64,000 bases of DNA from Spirochaetales bacterium (GTDB lineage: Bacteria > Spirochaetota > Spirochaetia > CADAEX01), in the NCBI GenBank assembly GCA_024233785.1, contig JACKPD010000005.1:1-64000 (forward strand), read 5' to 3'. Numbering within the stretch: the stretch's first letter is position 1; each line of letters begins with the position of its first letter. The notes beneath the pieces were generated by a model. The model saw nothing but the letters and a program-made list of their open reading frames with translations, searched no databases and was not told the origin of the DNA. Positions 52,099 to 61,953 of the stretch are shown here, one piece after another. The translations under genes and the position numbers were made by a program.

Positions 52099-53787
52099 AT
52101 GAAAAAAAATATTTTTTTTATAGTAATATTTATAATTTCTGCATTTTTCCTGACAGCTTCCATATCAGCAGAACCTGTTGATATGGTTGTTCTGCTTGAT
52201 ACATCGGAAAGTGTGCTGCCTATTTATAATAATCTTGTTAACTACATTATCAAAGATGTGCTTATGAAACATGTCAGGTTTGGTGATACATTCCATCTGA
52301 TAAGTTTTGATTCTACGCCATCACTTATTATTTCCAGCAAGCTTAAAGATCAGGATGATATTGAATATGTATTGAATGAACTTTTTCTTCTGCATCCTCT
52401 CGGAAAATATACCGATATTGTCATGGCGCTTAAATATTTAAGACAGTATGTATCCGAGGTATCAAGCGACGGGAAAAGAGAAATTATAATACTTACAGAC
52501 GGTATACATGATCCTCCGCCTGAAAGTCCCTACCGGATAATAAATGATCCTGCAACAGGTATTAACCTTCTTGAACAGGAAATGAAAAAACTGACAGAAT
52601 CGAACTGGAAACTGAGTTTTGTTGAACTGCCTAATAGCAGTGAAAGTCTTACTGGAGATAGTACAGCTGTCAGCCAGGATAAAGACGGAAGAGCTTCTGA
52701 TGGCAGCAATCAGAATAATAAAGATAATATCCTGTCTGCAGATATAAAAGACGGAGTAAAAAACGGAAATACCGGCCAAGATCAGGAAGGAAACAGTATT
52801 TTCACTTATGTGGAAAAAAACAGTAAAATCTATAAAAGCGATTTTAATGATAATATAAACAATGAGAACGGCACGATTGTTACGGGGTCCCCGAGGATAA
52901 CATATCCTGATAATCTTGGTAAAATAAATTATCATTTTACATTACCTCTTGTGATAGAAAATTTTTATTCATATCCTGTCCTGCTAAATCTTGATAAAGT
53001 TTTATTAAATTCGTCAAAAGTCAATATTCTTGATGAACCTGAAAATATTGCAATTTCTCCCAATAAGAGTAAAAAACATGCAATAAACCTTACCCTGCCC
53101 TATGATTTTTCAACCGGTGAAACCAAAATTAAATTAGATCTGGAATTTACCGATGACAACAGGGCGTTTCCAGCTTCTGCCGAAATATATCTTAATCTTA
53201 AGAGCTCGATATTTGATCTGATAATTAAAGCCCGCAGTTATATTTTTAAAATATTTATTATATTGCTTATAATTATAACTATTGGATTTTTTATTTTATT
53301 CCTGAGATATTATTTGGGTGTTTCTGTAAGCGAATCCTATAAAGTTGTCAAAAAGGATATTGAAACATCGATAAAAGAAGGAACCAGAAGACCTGTTGTA
53401 ATGAAAGTAGAAGGACAGAACGATAATCTTATTGGAAACAGGAATATTCATTCTTTTAAAAACGGTACAATCAAAACTATCGGGGGGGGGAGCTCCTCAT
53501 ATCTCATTTTTCTTTATAAAATAAAGGGTTCAATTGCAGAATTACGGTTGGAAAATGATAAATATTTATTTAATCCGGTTGATTCTTTTTATTTTCCTGA
53601 GACCGGTGAAAATGTTATTAATGATGCATTAAACAGAAAAATAAAAATAAAAACAGATAAAGGGCATATTATATTTATAAAATTTATGGAATATATATCC
53701 CCTCTGGAAAAGATTAACTCAATTATGCATCTGACTGATCATCGGGGTATTCCTGAAGAAAGAAAAACCTGGCTGAAAGCTGATTGA
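52099..53787 (+). CDS. Exported VWA-domain membrane protein
   Basis: A 562-residue protein: signal peptide (1-24), a von Willebrand A domain with the metal-ion site D34-x-S36-x-S38 (LLDTSESVL), a Thr in the KYTDIVMAL segment and IILTDGIHD, a low-complexity Asn/Asp/Gly linker (about 175-260), a beta-rich domain, one transmembrane helix (about 376-400) and a cytoplasmic C-terminal domain of about 160 residues that may be FHA-like or a beta sandwich, not certain. It probably mediates envelope protein contacts. A run of nine G at 53482..53490 encodes Gly462-464. The ATG lies 2 nt after greA; a perfect hairpin overlaps its stop. Confidence 0.85.
   Translation: MKKNIFFIVIFIISAFFLTASISAEPVDMVVLLDTSESVLPIYNNLVNYIIKDVLMKHVRFGDTFHLISFDSTPSLIISSKLKDQDDIEYVLNELFLLHPLGKYTDIVMALKYLRQYVSEVSSDGKREIIILTDGIHDPPPESPYRIINDPATGINLLEQEMKKLTESNWKLSFVELPNSSESLTGDSTAVSQDKDGRASDGSNQNNKDNILSADIKDGVKNGNTGQDQEGNSIFTYVEKNSKIYKSDFNDNINNENGTIVTGSPRITYPDNLGKINYHFTLPLVIENFYSYPVLLNLDKVLLNSSKVNILDEPENIAISPNKSKKHAINLTLPYDFSTGETKIKLDLEFTDDNRAFPASAEIYLNLKSSIFDLIIKARSYIFKIFIILLIIITIGFFILFLRYYLGVSVSESYKVVKKDIETSIKEGTRRPVVMKVEGQNDNLIGNRNIHSFKNGTIKTIGGGSSSYLIFLYKIKGSIAELRLENDKYLFNPVDSFYFPETGENVINDALNRKIKIKTDKGHIIFIKFMEYISPLEKINSIMHLTDHRGIPEERKTWLKAD
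53482..53490 (+). repeat. G9 homopolymer inside the VWA gene
   Basis: Nine consecutive G, read as three Gly codons (ATC GGG GGG GGG AGC). Loss or gain of one G would shift the frame after residue 464 and change about the last 100 residues. Tracts of this length are typical slippage sites. Confidence 0.9.
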
Positions 53788-53820
53788 ATTATAAAATCAG
53801 TACCCCTGATTTTATAATTC
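53786..53820. terminator. Bidirectional terminator between VWA and HEAT genes
   Basis: GAATTATAAAATCAG and CTGATTTTATAATTC are a perfect 15-bp inverted repeat around TACCC. The arms run into the stop codons of both convergent genes (53785..53787 and 53812..53814). The stem is A/T rich and supplies T-rich sequence on either strand. Confidence 0.8.
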
Positions 53821-55143
53821 TTCAAGCGCTGCAAGAGCTGCATTTCTTACAGACAGGGATTGTGATTTATCTTCAGAAATTATTTTAATTTTATCTTTAA
53901 GACTGCTTATTTTATTAATTCTGATACCACGTATCCCTGATATTTTAACTACGACAGAACTGTGTCCAAGCATCCGTTCGAAAAATATTTCAAGCGACGG
54001 GTCCTCAATTTTTGACAACTCGCTGCAGAAATTTTCAATCAGTGTTTTATTTGGAGAATTCCATTCCTTCTCAAGTACAGTATCTATCATTTTTAATGAA
54101 TCAGAAACATTTTTTTCAATGCTTAACATAAAAGCGAGTTTTCTGATTTTAAAGCTTGTTCTTGAATCCTCTGCTTTTGATTTGATATAATCCATTGCCT
54201 CTTTACCGCCAGTCTCAGCAAGTGCTTTTAATGCTTCAATCCGAATAATTTCTTCAGGGTCATTCTCAATCCGATAGATTAGTATATCAGTATAATTGCT
54301 GTTTTTCCGGCTGCCTGCAGCAGTTGCTGCTTCTTTTCTGATTCTCCAGTTTTCATCCTTGAGTGATTCAAGAATTATGTCATCCGCTTCTTTTCTGTCA
54401 TATCTGCTTATCGCAGCAAGCGCATAAATCCTGATATACGGGTCCGCTTCACTAAAGGCAGAAAGAAGAAAATCAAAGTTATCTTCATCTGCAATCTGTC
54501 CCAGTGAATTAATTGCGTATTGCCTGTATGTTTTTTCCATCTCTTTATCAGAGGCAATATTTCTTAAGAATTCAGAACTTGAACTATCTTTTAATTTACC
54601 AATATCCAGAAGAATCTGAAGTTTTACTGCCTCTGTTTCTTCTTTTTCATATATTTCAATAAGTTTTTCAGTATATTTTTTATCTCCGGTTTCACATATT
54701 GCTTTAACAGCTTCTAACCTGTAATCAGCTTCATTATCTTCAAGAAGCAAAGGATACAGTTCTTCAGCTGAACTTTTATTAAGCACCGAAAAATATCTTA
54801 TCGCGTTTACGACTACAGCTTTATTTTCTTCATTTCTGTTCTGTATTTTTTTTACCGCTTCATCCATTAATAAATCAGATTCTATAACAGTAAAATAATT
54901 AATTATGTCTTTTTGAATTGAGATATTCCTGGTTGTTCCAAACAGTTTTATCAATTCCGCGTTATAGGATGTGTCTTTTTCTTCTGTAAGTTCTTTAATA
55001 AGTTCAGATATTTCACTGTTTAGACCGTATGCGAGTTTATCCTCTCTTGTTTTTCTGAGCGACGTGATATCATTATTTTCCTGCGGCATAATGAAATAAA
55101 CAGGTAATATTACCAAAACAAGAAGCAGCACGGATGGCTTCAT
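53812..55143 (-). CDS. Exported HEAT-repeat protein
   Basis: A 443-residue protein with a signal peptide (MKPSVLLLVLVILPVYFIM, cleavage likely just after) and, from about 80 on, at least ten HEAT/PBS-lyase-like repeats, for example YRLEAVKAICETGDKKYTE, RQYAINSLGQIADEDNFDFL, YIRIYALAAISRYDRKEADD, WRIRKEAATAAGSRKNSNYT and IRIEALKALAETGGKEAMD. Such alpha solenoids act as periplasmic or outer-membrane scaffolds; the partner is unknown. The ATG at 55143 overlaps the murJ stop (ATGA), so it is the last gene of the long pnp-to-murJ minus-strand run. Confidence 0.85.
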   Translation of the reverse strand: MKPSVLLLVLVILPVYFIMPQENNDITSLRKTREDKLAYGLNSEISELIKELTEEKDTSYNAELIKLFGTTRNISIQKDIINYFTVIESDLLMDEAVKKIQNRNEENKAVVVNAIRYFSVLNKSSAEELYPLLLEDNEADYRLEAVKAICETGDKKYTEKLIEIYEKEETEAVKLQILLDIGKLKDSSSSEFLRNIASDKEMEKTYRQYAINSLGQIADEDNFDFLLSAFSEADPYIRIYALAAISRYDRKEADDIILESLKDENWRIRKEAATAAGSRKNSNYTDILIYRIENDPEEIIRIEALKALAETGGKEAMDYIKSKAEDSRTSFKIRKLAFMLSIEKNVSDSLKMIDTVLEKEWNSPNKTLIENFCSELSKIEDPSLEIFFERMLGHSSVVVKISGIRGIRINKISSLKDKIKIISEDKSQSLSVRNAALAALEEL

Positions 55144-56702
55144 GCAAGCCTCCTTTTTCTGAAAAAAATAAAATCTACTTTAAGAATAGCATAAAAAACA
55201 AGTACTGATGCAGTAAAAATTAATACGGAAAAAAGAAAATAAAATAACAGTTCTATGCTTAAGCCTGCTTTCCATATTTCTCCCAGATAATTGCGTGAGT
55301 ATAATAGAACTGCCGAAGGAATAAAAACTGAAACAGATATTTTTATTTTATTTATAATCATTTTTCTGAAATTATAGTCACTGTATGAAGATTTAATATC
55401 AAAAAGCATTAAAAGAGCACCGGCGCTGAAAGCAAGAGAATTAGCAACAGCAAGCCCGCAGACCCTGAGAGGTGTTTCTTTTAGTATTAGGGAAAGGACA
55501 ACATCAAAAATACATACGATCAGGGCATATATAAAAGGTTTTCTGTAATTATGAACTGAATAATAAAATCTCTGCATAAAATTAAAAAAACCAATAATAA
55601 AAAGCCCGGGAGCAAAACCTTTTAATACAAAAGAAGTAAGATAAGTGTTTTCGGGAGTAAATGAACCTCTCTGCATTGCTATTGAAATAAGTTCGGGCCC
55701 CATTATAAAAATAAAAAGACTGGAAGGGAGAAGCAGTGAAAAAAGGTTTATTACACCTGTATTCATTGTTTCAAGGAGTTCAGGCCTTTTTCCGGCAGCG
55801 GCAAACTTGCTCATTCTTGGAAATAAAACAGTAATTATTGATGCTGAAAATATTCCAAAGGGAAGCTGCCAGAAAACAATTGCATAACTTAAAGCGGACG
55901 AACTTCCTGTTTCAAGACCGGAAGCGAACCTCATAGCAATCTGCTGACTTATTGCAAAAATTGAGGCAGTTGCCACAACCGGAAACCAGTTTTTCATAAT
56001 TTTTTTAAAATAATTATTGCTGAAATCTGTATCCGGTTTGAAGTCAAACCCTTCCCTGAGATAGACTGGGAGCTGAAATACAATCTGCAGAATACCGCCT
56101 GTTAAAACTCCGACAACCATTGAGAAAATTCCCATGCTCCTGTAAAAGAAAACAACGCTTGAAATAACAGTTATTGAAAAAAGAATCGGTGTTATGGAAG
56201 GAATAAAAAAGTAATTTTTCGAATTCAGTACAGCCATTATTACAGCGCTTATGCTGATGAGCAGAAGGTAACTGATGAACCATTTAAAAAGAGAAACAGC
56301 AAGACCCTGCAGATACGGGTCTGTAAATTCAAAAAGTATTCTGTTGATTAAAAAATCAGAATAAATAATGGAAAGTATGCAAACAGGCACAAGTATTAAA
56401 ACCTGAAAAGTGAGTATGTTCCTTACAAGTTTTTTTGTAGATGACATATCCTGTTCTTTTACAAGGGATTCTGTAAGAACAGGGATAAAAGCTGATGAAA
56501 GGGCCCCTTCTGCCATCAGCTTCCTTAAATTATTGGGGACAGAAAAAACAGAGTTAAGTACATCAGCCTCTCCAGTAGCGCCGAAATAAGCTCCTATAAC
56601 CGCAACCCTCAGAAATCCGAGTATGCGTGATATAAAAGTGCATATCATAACTGAAATGGCGGATAAAGATGTTTTCTGTATATTAACTGTGTTTGTTTTC
56701 AT
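55140..56702 (-). CDS. murJ: Lipid II flippase MurJ
   Basis: MOP-superfamily flippase that moves lipid II across the inner membrane for peptidoglycan synthesis, downstream of MurG (17005..18120). 520 residues with about 14 membrane helices; family segments are visible (SRILGFLRVAVIGAYFGA, LRKLMAEGALSSAFIPVL, QQIAMRFASGL, VLFPRMSKFAAAG and FAPGLFIIGFFNFMQRFYYS). The ATG at 56702, with AGGTGA just upstream, lies inside the tgt 3' end (20-nt overlap); a start at 56732 would overlap tgt further. The gene end overlaps the HEAT gene start by ATGA. Confidence 0.95.
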   Translation of the reverse strand: MKTNTVNIQKTSLSAISVMICTFISRILGFLRVAVIGAYFGATGEADVLNSVFSVPNNLRKLMAEGALSSAFIPVLTESLVKEQDMSSTKKLVRNILTFQVLILVPVCILSIIYSDFLINRILFEFTDPYLQGLAVSLFKWFISYLLLISISAVIMAVLNSKNYFFIPSITPILFSITVISSVVFFYRSMGIFSMVVGVLTGGILQIVFQLPVYLREGFDFKPDTDFSNNYFKKIMKNWFPVVATASIFAISQQIAMRFASGLETGSSSALSYAIVFWQLPFGIFSASIITVLFPRMSKFAAAGKRPELLETMNTGVINLFSLLLPSSLFIFIMGPELISIAMQRGSFTPENTYLTSFVLKGFAPGLFIIGFFNFMQRFYYSVHNYRKPFIYALIVCIFDVVLSLILKETPLRVCGLAVANSLAFSAGALLMLFDIKSSYSDYNFRKMIINKIKISVSVFIPSAVLLYSRNYLGEIWKAGLSIELLFYFLFSVLIFTASVLVFYAILKVDFIFFRKRRLA

Positions 56703-57807
56703 AATCACCTGAAAAAGTTTTCTTAAAATCATTAAATGTATCTGTTAATATGCTTTCCTTTATCTTATCCACAAACTCCTTAATAAAATATAGGTTGTGT
56801 TCTGTTGCAAGCATAGGACCCAGTATTTCATTGGTTTTAAAAAGATGGCGAAGGAATGCCCTGGAATAGTTAGTGCAGGTAAAACATCTGCATTTTTTCT
56901 CAACAGGATTGAAATCATCAGCAAATATTTCTTTTTTAATTGATATTTTACCATTCCATGTAAAGAGTGTCCCGTTTCGGGCAATTCTTGTCGGATAGAC
57001 ACAGTCAAACATATCTATGCCGTTTTCTACTGCCTCAAGAATATATTCAGGTGTACCAATTCCCATCAGGTAATGAGGTTTATTTTTATCAATCACTGAT
57101 GCTGTTTCAGAAAGGTGTTCCTGGAAAACATCGAATGACTCACCTACAGACAAACCTCCTATCGCGATTCCCGGAAAGTCAAGGCTGCTTATATATTCCG
57201 CGCTTTCCTTTCTGAGATCCTTAAAAAAATTACCCTGTACTATGCCGAATAAATTACCGCCCCATTCATCACGGCATCCAAGCCAATGATCCCTGCTTTT
57301 CAATGCCCAGTCATGAGTTGTTTTCATTGCGCTGTAAGCTTTTTTCCAGGTTATTTCAGGGGGGGTACATACATCAAGCGGCATAAGTACATCACTTCTG
57401 AATGTTTTCTGAAGATCAACAACATTTTCCGGGGTCAGGGTATGGTATGATCCGTCTATATGGGATCTGAAATAGATACCTTCTTTTTTTATTTTTCTGA
57501 AAGGCGCAAGTGAAAATATCTGGAATCCTCCCGAATCAGTCAGGATGTTGTGATCCCAGGAGATAAATTTATGAAGGCCTCCGGCTTTTTTTATTATCTC
57601 AGCCCCTGGCCTGAGATAAAGGTGGTATGTGTTGCCGAGTATGAGATTTACTCCTGAATTGGAAAGAGTCTTATGTTTTACTGCCTTGACAGAACCGTTG
57701 GTTCCTACCGGCATAAAAACCGGTGTGCTTATTTTACCGTGCGGCAGATCAAATTCTGTAACCCTTGCCGAACTGCTGCTGCAATTTTTTAGTATTTTGA
57801 AATTCAT
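56683..57807 (-). CDS. tgt: tRNA-guanine transglycosylase
   Basis: Exchanges guanine 34 for preQ1 in GUN-anticodon tRNAs on the way to queuosine. 374 residues. Both catalytic aspartates are in context (NILTDSGGFQIFSL and DMFDCVYPTRIARNGTLFT), with GGLSVGE for base binding and a zinc site CRCFTCTNYSRAFLRHL. The ATG at 57807 gives the usual N-terminus (KILKNCSSSSARVTEF, then HGKISTPVFMPVGT); AGGA is about 12 nt upstream. The frame stays open for 84 codons further upstream but those overlap lptG and are not family sequence. Confidence 0.96.
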   Translation of the reverse strand: MNFKILKNCSSSSARVTEFDLPHGKISTPVFMPVGTNGSVKAVKHKTLSNSGVNLILGNTYHLYLRPGAEIIKKAGGLHKFISWDHNILTDSGGFQIFSLAPFRKIKKEGIYFRSHIDGSYHTLTPENVVDLQKTFRSDVLMPLDVCTPPEITWKKAYSAMKTTHDWALKSRDHWLGCRDEWGGNLFGIVQGNFFKDLRKESAEYISSLDFPGIAIGGLSVGESFDVFQEHLSETASVIDKNKPHYLMGIGTPEYILEAVENGIDMFDCVYPTRIARNGTLFTWNGKISIKKEIFADDFNPVEKKCRCFTCTNYSRAFLRHLFKTNEILGPMLATEHNLYFIKEFVDKIKESILTDTFNDFKKTFSGDYENKHS

Positions 57808-57827
57808 TCGGTTATTGTCCTGTAATG

Positions 57828-58913
57828 TCAGGTTTTTGCATATCTGAACATTGCTATGCTCATAAAAATAAAAAAAACAAATGTTCCCCATGCTCCGGCG
57901 AAAGGCGGAATATATCCGATTTTTGCAAAGAGCATCAAAACCATTTGCATTATATAATAAAATACAGATAATAACAGGCTTGAAAGAAGACTCATGAGAA
58001 GAATATTTTTTCTTAAATTTCCACCGATAGATGATGCAATAATTGAAACAATAAGGCATGTAAATGGAAAGGAAAAACGCTTATAGTACTCAGCAAGCTG
58101 ACTTTTATGCGGAAGCCCTGCACTTTTAAGTGTTTTTATCCATTCTGCTGCCTGAATATAATTCATTTCATCAATATTTTTTACAATTCTTCGAAATGTT
58201 GATGGCGGAAGATTATATGATTTATCTTCAATTGTTGAAATATTTTCAAGTTTGTATTCACTTGTCAGCTGATCAAAAGTATATTTTCTGCAGTCTGTTA
58301 ATACCCAGTATTCATTTTTTTCATTCCATGCGGCCCATTTGCAGTCTATCCTTACAGGATTTTTGATATCTGCGGTTCTGTCTATTATCATAAGGGATGT
58401 CAGGGTTTTAGCAGAATCATTATAAAAATCTGCGCTATAAATAATTTTTCGGCTGCTGTTCATTACAGTAATGTTATTGTTGCTGAATGTAGTTTTGGTT
58501 CTCAGAAGTTCTGAAGTCAGCTCATTTTTACGGCTGTATGTATTTATAACTACAGTTTCGTGAAAAAAAAATGTAAAAATACTTAGAAAAAATCCGCAAA
58601 TAATAAGCGGAATTGTAAATCGATAAATTGAGATACCTGACCCGAAAACAGCTATAAGTTCATTCCTGGAATAAAATGTACCCAGAGTATAGGAAACGGA
58701 AAAAAGAACAGATACCGGCAGGGCATAAAATATGCATTTAGGGGCATACAAAAGGGAAACCTTAAGTATTTCAATAAGCGGAACATTGTTGTTTATATAT
58801 CGCCAGAGATTAGAGAATAAATCAAGAAGTTCAATAATCATAAGAAAAAAAAGTATCGATACTATGAAAGTTTCAAAAAAAGATTTTAATGTCATTCTGT
58901 CCAGTAAATTCAT
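57828..58913 (-). CDS. lptG: LptG-like permease (YjgQ)
   Basis: Inner-membrane permease of the LptB2FG lipopolysaccharide extractor (or a related lipid exporter). 361 residues with two N-terminal and four C-terminal membrane helices around a periplasmic jellyroll (about 120-270, DFYNDSAKTLTSLMIID). The ATG at 58913 (MNLLDRMTLKSFFETF) overlaps the lptF stop by ATGA. Upstream in-frame initiators would extend into lptF and encode non-family sequence. Several spirochaetes without classical LPS keep LptF/G, so the cargo is uncertain. Confidence 0.9.
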   Translation of the reverse strand: MNLLDRMTLKSFFETFIVSILFFLMIIELLDLFSNLWRYINNNVPLIEILKVSLLYAPKCIFYALPVSVLFSVSYTLGTFYSRNELIAVFGSGISIYRFTIPLIICGFFLSIFTFFFHETVVINTYSRKNELTSELLRTKTTFSNNNITVMNSSRKIIYSADFYNDSAKTLTSLMIIDRTADIKNPVRIDCKWAAWNEKNEYWVLTDCRKYTFDQLTSEYKLENISTIEDKSYNLPPSTFRRIVKNIDEMNYIQAAEWIKTLKSAGLPHKSQLAEYYKRFSFPFTCLIVSIIASSIGGNLRKNILLMSLLSSLLLSVFYYIMQMVLMLFAKIGYIPPFAGAWGTFVFFIFMSIAMFRYAKT

Positions 58914-60190
58914 CTTGTAAATCTCATGAAGAAAACTCCTGATGATAAGAGAAGAATCACCATGTTCGGAAACCACATTGCAAGAAGCGGAGGAAAATTG
59001 CTTCTTACCCCGAGCGTATGGGCGGCAAACAGCATGCACCAGTAAAAAACAGAAACAATTAATCCAATCCCGAAACCTACAGATCTTCCGCTTCTCCTGG
59101 AAAAAAGACCTGCAGGATATGAGAACAGAACAAAAAGCAGGCATGCCGCCGGCAGAGAAAATTTCTTGTTGTATTCGAGTTTGTAAATCTGAAGCTGCCT
59201 GTCTTTTATTATTTCATTTTCTATATTTGAATAATTTTTAAAATTGCTGATAAGTTCATCCTGTGTCTTTTTTTTCTTTTCTGCAGAAATTTCAAGAGAA
59301 GATAATTCTACAAGATTCTCTGTATATTTAATATAATTTTGATTGTTTGAGTATCTGATGTTAAATAATTTTTCATCCAGATTTTTCTCTTTTTCTTTAA
59401 TTGATTTGTAAACATCAAACGAGCTCATCTCCCGCGGACCGGGGTTTCTTACTGCAAGGCTTAAGTCGCTAAGCAGAATATTATAAATCATTTTTTCCGC
59501 TGTAAACCAGTTGTAATCATATTCTTTTTTCTGATCGGAAAAATGGCTGAAAATATCTGACAAGGTAAGCGAAATTATTCCGCGCCCTTCTTTGTCATCT
59601 TCTATATAGGCTTTTCTGGCAGTAATAAATCTTTTATCCCCTTCATTTGTTCTGTCAATAATTATTATATCGTCAATATTTTTACCTTTGACCTGTCCTG
59701 TAATAAGGACTGTATCCATATACCGTTTAGCTGTGAATGATTCAAGTTCAAGTTCCGGATTTGAATATATCAGTTTGCGGTAGAGTTTTGTATAGTTCAT
59801 TGTACCAGCTGGAAGGAGATAATCATTTATCATAAAAGATGTAAGCGTCAACAGCAGCCCTATAAGGATCAAGGGAGTAAATATCTGCTTATGACTTATC
59901 CCTGATGACTGCATGGATAATATTTCATTATCTGAGGCCATTCTGGAAACAGCCATAAGACAGCCGACAAGAGAGGCAAAAGGGAATGTAAGTGAAAGCA
60001 TTGTGGGCATAAAATATATTAAAAGCAGCAATACATCTATAGCAGGTATTTTTTTGGATAAAATATATTCTGCAAGCAGCAGAATCTGATTTGCAAAAAA
60101 AATAAAAAAGAAAAAAACAAAGCATACAAAAAATGAGAGGATAAATTCATATGAAATGTATCTGAAATAGATTGGAATATATTTCTTCAT
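58910..60190 (-). CDS. lptF: LptF-like permease (YjgP)
   Basis: Partner of LptG in the lipid transport ABC complex. 426 residues: membrane helices near 10-35, 50-75 and 100-125, a periplasmic domain with a charged helical insertion (about 255-330, rich in Lys and Glu) and three C-terminal helices ending NMVILLLSSGVFFMRFTR. The insertion makes it somewhat longer than E. coli LptF (366). The start ATG at 60190 has GGAAAA upstream. The order dut-lptF-lptG-tgt has short gaps or overlaps. Confidence 0.9.
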   Translation of the reverse strand: MKKYIPIYFRYISYEFILSFFVCFVFFFFIFFANQILLLAEYILSKKIPAIDVLLLLIYFMPTMLSLTFPFASLVGCLMAVSRMASDNEILSMQSSGISHKQIFTPLILIGLLLTLTSFMINDYLLPAGTMNYTKLYRKLIYSNPELELESFTAKRYMDTVLITGQVKGKNIDDIIIIDRTNEGDKRFITARKAYIEDDKEGRGIISLTLSDIFSHFSDQKKEYDYNWFTAEKMIYNILLSDLSLAVRNPGPREMSSFDVYKSIKEKEKNLDEKLFNIRYSNNQNYIKYTENLVELSSLEISAEKKKKTQDELISNFKNYSNIENEIIKDRQLQIYKLEYNKKFSLPAACLLFVLFSYPAGLFSRRSGRSVGFGIGLIVSVFYWCMLFAAHTLGVRSNFPPLLAMWFPNMVILLLSSGVFFMRFTR

Positions 60191-60227
60191 TATGTTTTTT
60201 CCAGCCTGATTTTTTTGCTGCTCTCTG

Positions 60228-60671
60228 TCAAACTCCGGTAGACCCGAATCCCCCGTCCCCTCTTTCTGTCCGGTTCAGAGATGCTTCATTTGTGAAAAGA
60301 GCTTTAACTACCGGGGCAATAATCATCTGGGCAATCCTGTCTCCCCTTTTAATTATGAAATTTTCTTTTCCAAGGTTGATCATTATTATCTTTATTTCTC
60401 CCCTGTAATCAGAATCTATGGTCCCGGGTGTGTTAACCAGTGTTATGCCGTATTTAACTGCAAGTCCGGACCTGGGACGGATCTGGGCTTCATAGCCATA
60501 CGGTATTTCAATTCTGATACCGGAAGGGATTAATTTTCTTTCTCCCGGAGAAAGAATTACATCTTCTTCTACTGCCGCAAAAAGATCTGCTCCTGCTGAA
60601 CCGCCTGTTGCGTAAAGAGGGATAAAATCCTGTGATTGACAAAAGCATTTAATTGAAACCTGTTCAGCCAT
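60228..60671 (-). CDS. dut: dUTP diphosphatase
   Basis: Hydrolyses dUTP to dUMP and PPi, keeping uracil out of DNA. 147 residues of the trimeric family with all five motifs: [33 protein letters not shown] (Asp and Tyr for the deoxyribose), RGDRIAQMI and the C-terminal lid [10 protein letters not shown]. The ATG at 60671 follows an AAAGGAT site. It starts 4 nt after the M16 peptidase stop. Confidence 0.97.
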   Translation of the reverse strand: MAEQVSIKCFCQSQDFIPLYATGGSAGADLFAAVEEDVILSPGERKLIPSGIRIEIPYGYEAQIRPRSGLAVKYGITLVNTPGTIDSDYRGEIKIIMINLGKENFIIKRGDRIAQMIIAPVVKALFTNEASLNRTERGDGGFGSTGV

Positions 60672-60675
60672 ATCT

Positions 60676-61953
60676 TTATCCTTTGATAGCTATATTATAG
60701 TCTTTGTTTTTGATTTTTCCAGCATCACCGTAAACAAGTACATTAAATTCCTTATTTATGAGGTTAGAGCTGATAAACTGGTTTATATCTTCCCTTGTAA
60801 CACTGTAGAGCATCTCCATTGATTCTGTAAAATCGAAACATCTTCCGCTGAAAATATAATGGCGGGCAAGCCTTTTCATCCTAAGTTCCATATCTTCCTG
60901 CGAAAGGATAAGCCCTCCCTCAAGGTGTGTTCTCGCGTCTGCAATCTCGGAAATTGAAATTGAATTAATGAGAATATTGTTAAGCTCGATATTTAATTTA
61001 TCCATAAATTCAGTCAGTAATTTTGGTATTGTGTTTGCATAGATATTCCACATGGAATAATAATTATAAATTGATCTGAAAGAATAAATTGTATAGCAGT
61101 ATCCATTTTCTTCGCGCAGTTTTTGAAACAGACGGGAACTCATTGATTCCCCCATAATTGTGCTGAAAAACAGGAGATTGTAATAATCCTTCATCCCTGC
61201 CGGAGACGGAAATGCAGCTCCTGCATGAAGATGTATTTGTTTTGACGGATATTTGTGATATTCACAATTATATCTGTATTCAGGCTTGGTCCGTTTTGAA
61301 AGTACATCTGATGAGTCAGGTCCTGATTTAGAAGAAGGAAGTGAAGAATTGAGCAGATTGACAAGCAGCACTTCATCAATAGAGCCGGCCGCAGAAATTA
61401 CCAGGTTGCCAGGAATATATCTTTCGGAGTAATACTTATATAAAGATTTTTTTTTGATATTTTTAATATCTTTTACTTCGCCTGTTATCTTGTATCCTAT
61501 CGGGTGAGGCAGCCACATATTTTCAATAAAGAGGTCAAAACTGTTTTCTTCAGGCAGTTCCAGGTATTCATTTATTTCACTTATTATTACATTTTTTTCT
61601 TTATTAATTTCCTTGATATCAAACAGAGGTTTAAAAATAATTTCTGTTAACAGATCAATTACATATTTGATGTGCTTTGCAGGAAATGTGCAGTAAAAAC
61701 AGGTTAATTCTTTTTCAGTGAATGCATTGAAATTACTTCCAATACGGTCAAATGATTTTGCTATATCAGAAGTTGATCTGGATGCAGTTCCCTTAAAAAG
61801 AATATGCTCAATAAAATGGGCATACCCTTTTTCTTCTGAATTTTCATCTACTGAACCGTTCAGGAACCAGAACCCTATAGAGCATACTTCTGTATGCTCT
61901 ATTTTTTCAGAAACAAGTCTGGCGCCTGAATCCAGTTCAATATAGTTTATCAA
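60676..61953 (-). CDS. M16-family zinc peptidase (PqqL/MPP-like)
   Basis: A 425-residue, single M16 metallopeptidase unit. The inverted zinc motif H46-F-I-E49-H50 is followed by the third ligand in [10 protein letters not shown] (about Glu123), and a C-terminal M16 half-domain ([33 protein letters not shown]) supplies the RY-type substrate loop. No signal peptide is seen, so it is probably cytoplasmic. A TTG start at 61953 overlaps the pnp stop (TTGA) with GGAG 6-7 nt upstream. pnp-M16 adjacency is common in several phyla. Confidence 0.92.
   Translation of the reverse strand: MINYIELDSGARLVSEKIEHTEVCSIGFWFLNGSVDENSEEKGYAHFIEHILFKGTASRSTSDIAKSFDRIGSNFNAFTEKELTCFYCTFPAKHIKYVIDLLTEIIFKPLFDIKEINKEKNVIISEINEYLELPEENSFDLFIENMWLPHPIGYKITGEVKDIKNIKKKSLYKYYSERYIPGNLVISAAGSIDEVLLVNLLNSSLPSSKSGPDSSDVLSKRTKPEYRYNCEYHKYPSKQIHLHAGAAFPSPAGMKDYYNLLFFSTIMGESMSSRLFQKLREENGYCYTIYSFRSIYNYYSMWNIYANTIPKLLTEFMDKLNIELNNILINSISISEIADARTHLEGGLILSQEDMELRMKRLARHYIFSGRCFDFTESMEMLYSVTREDINQFISSNLINKEFNVLVYGDAGKIKNKDYNIAIKG

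Noticed and set aside
57808..58059. Open frame upstream of the tgt ATG adding 84 codons
   Set aside because: Overlaps the end of lptG and encodes no family sequence; the ATG at 57807 gives the normal Tgt N-terminus.
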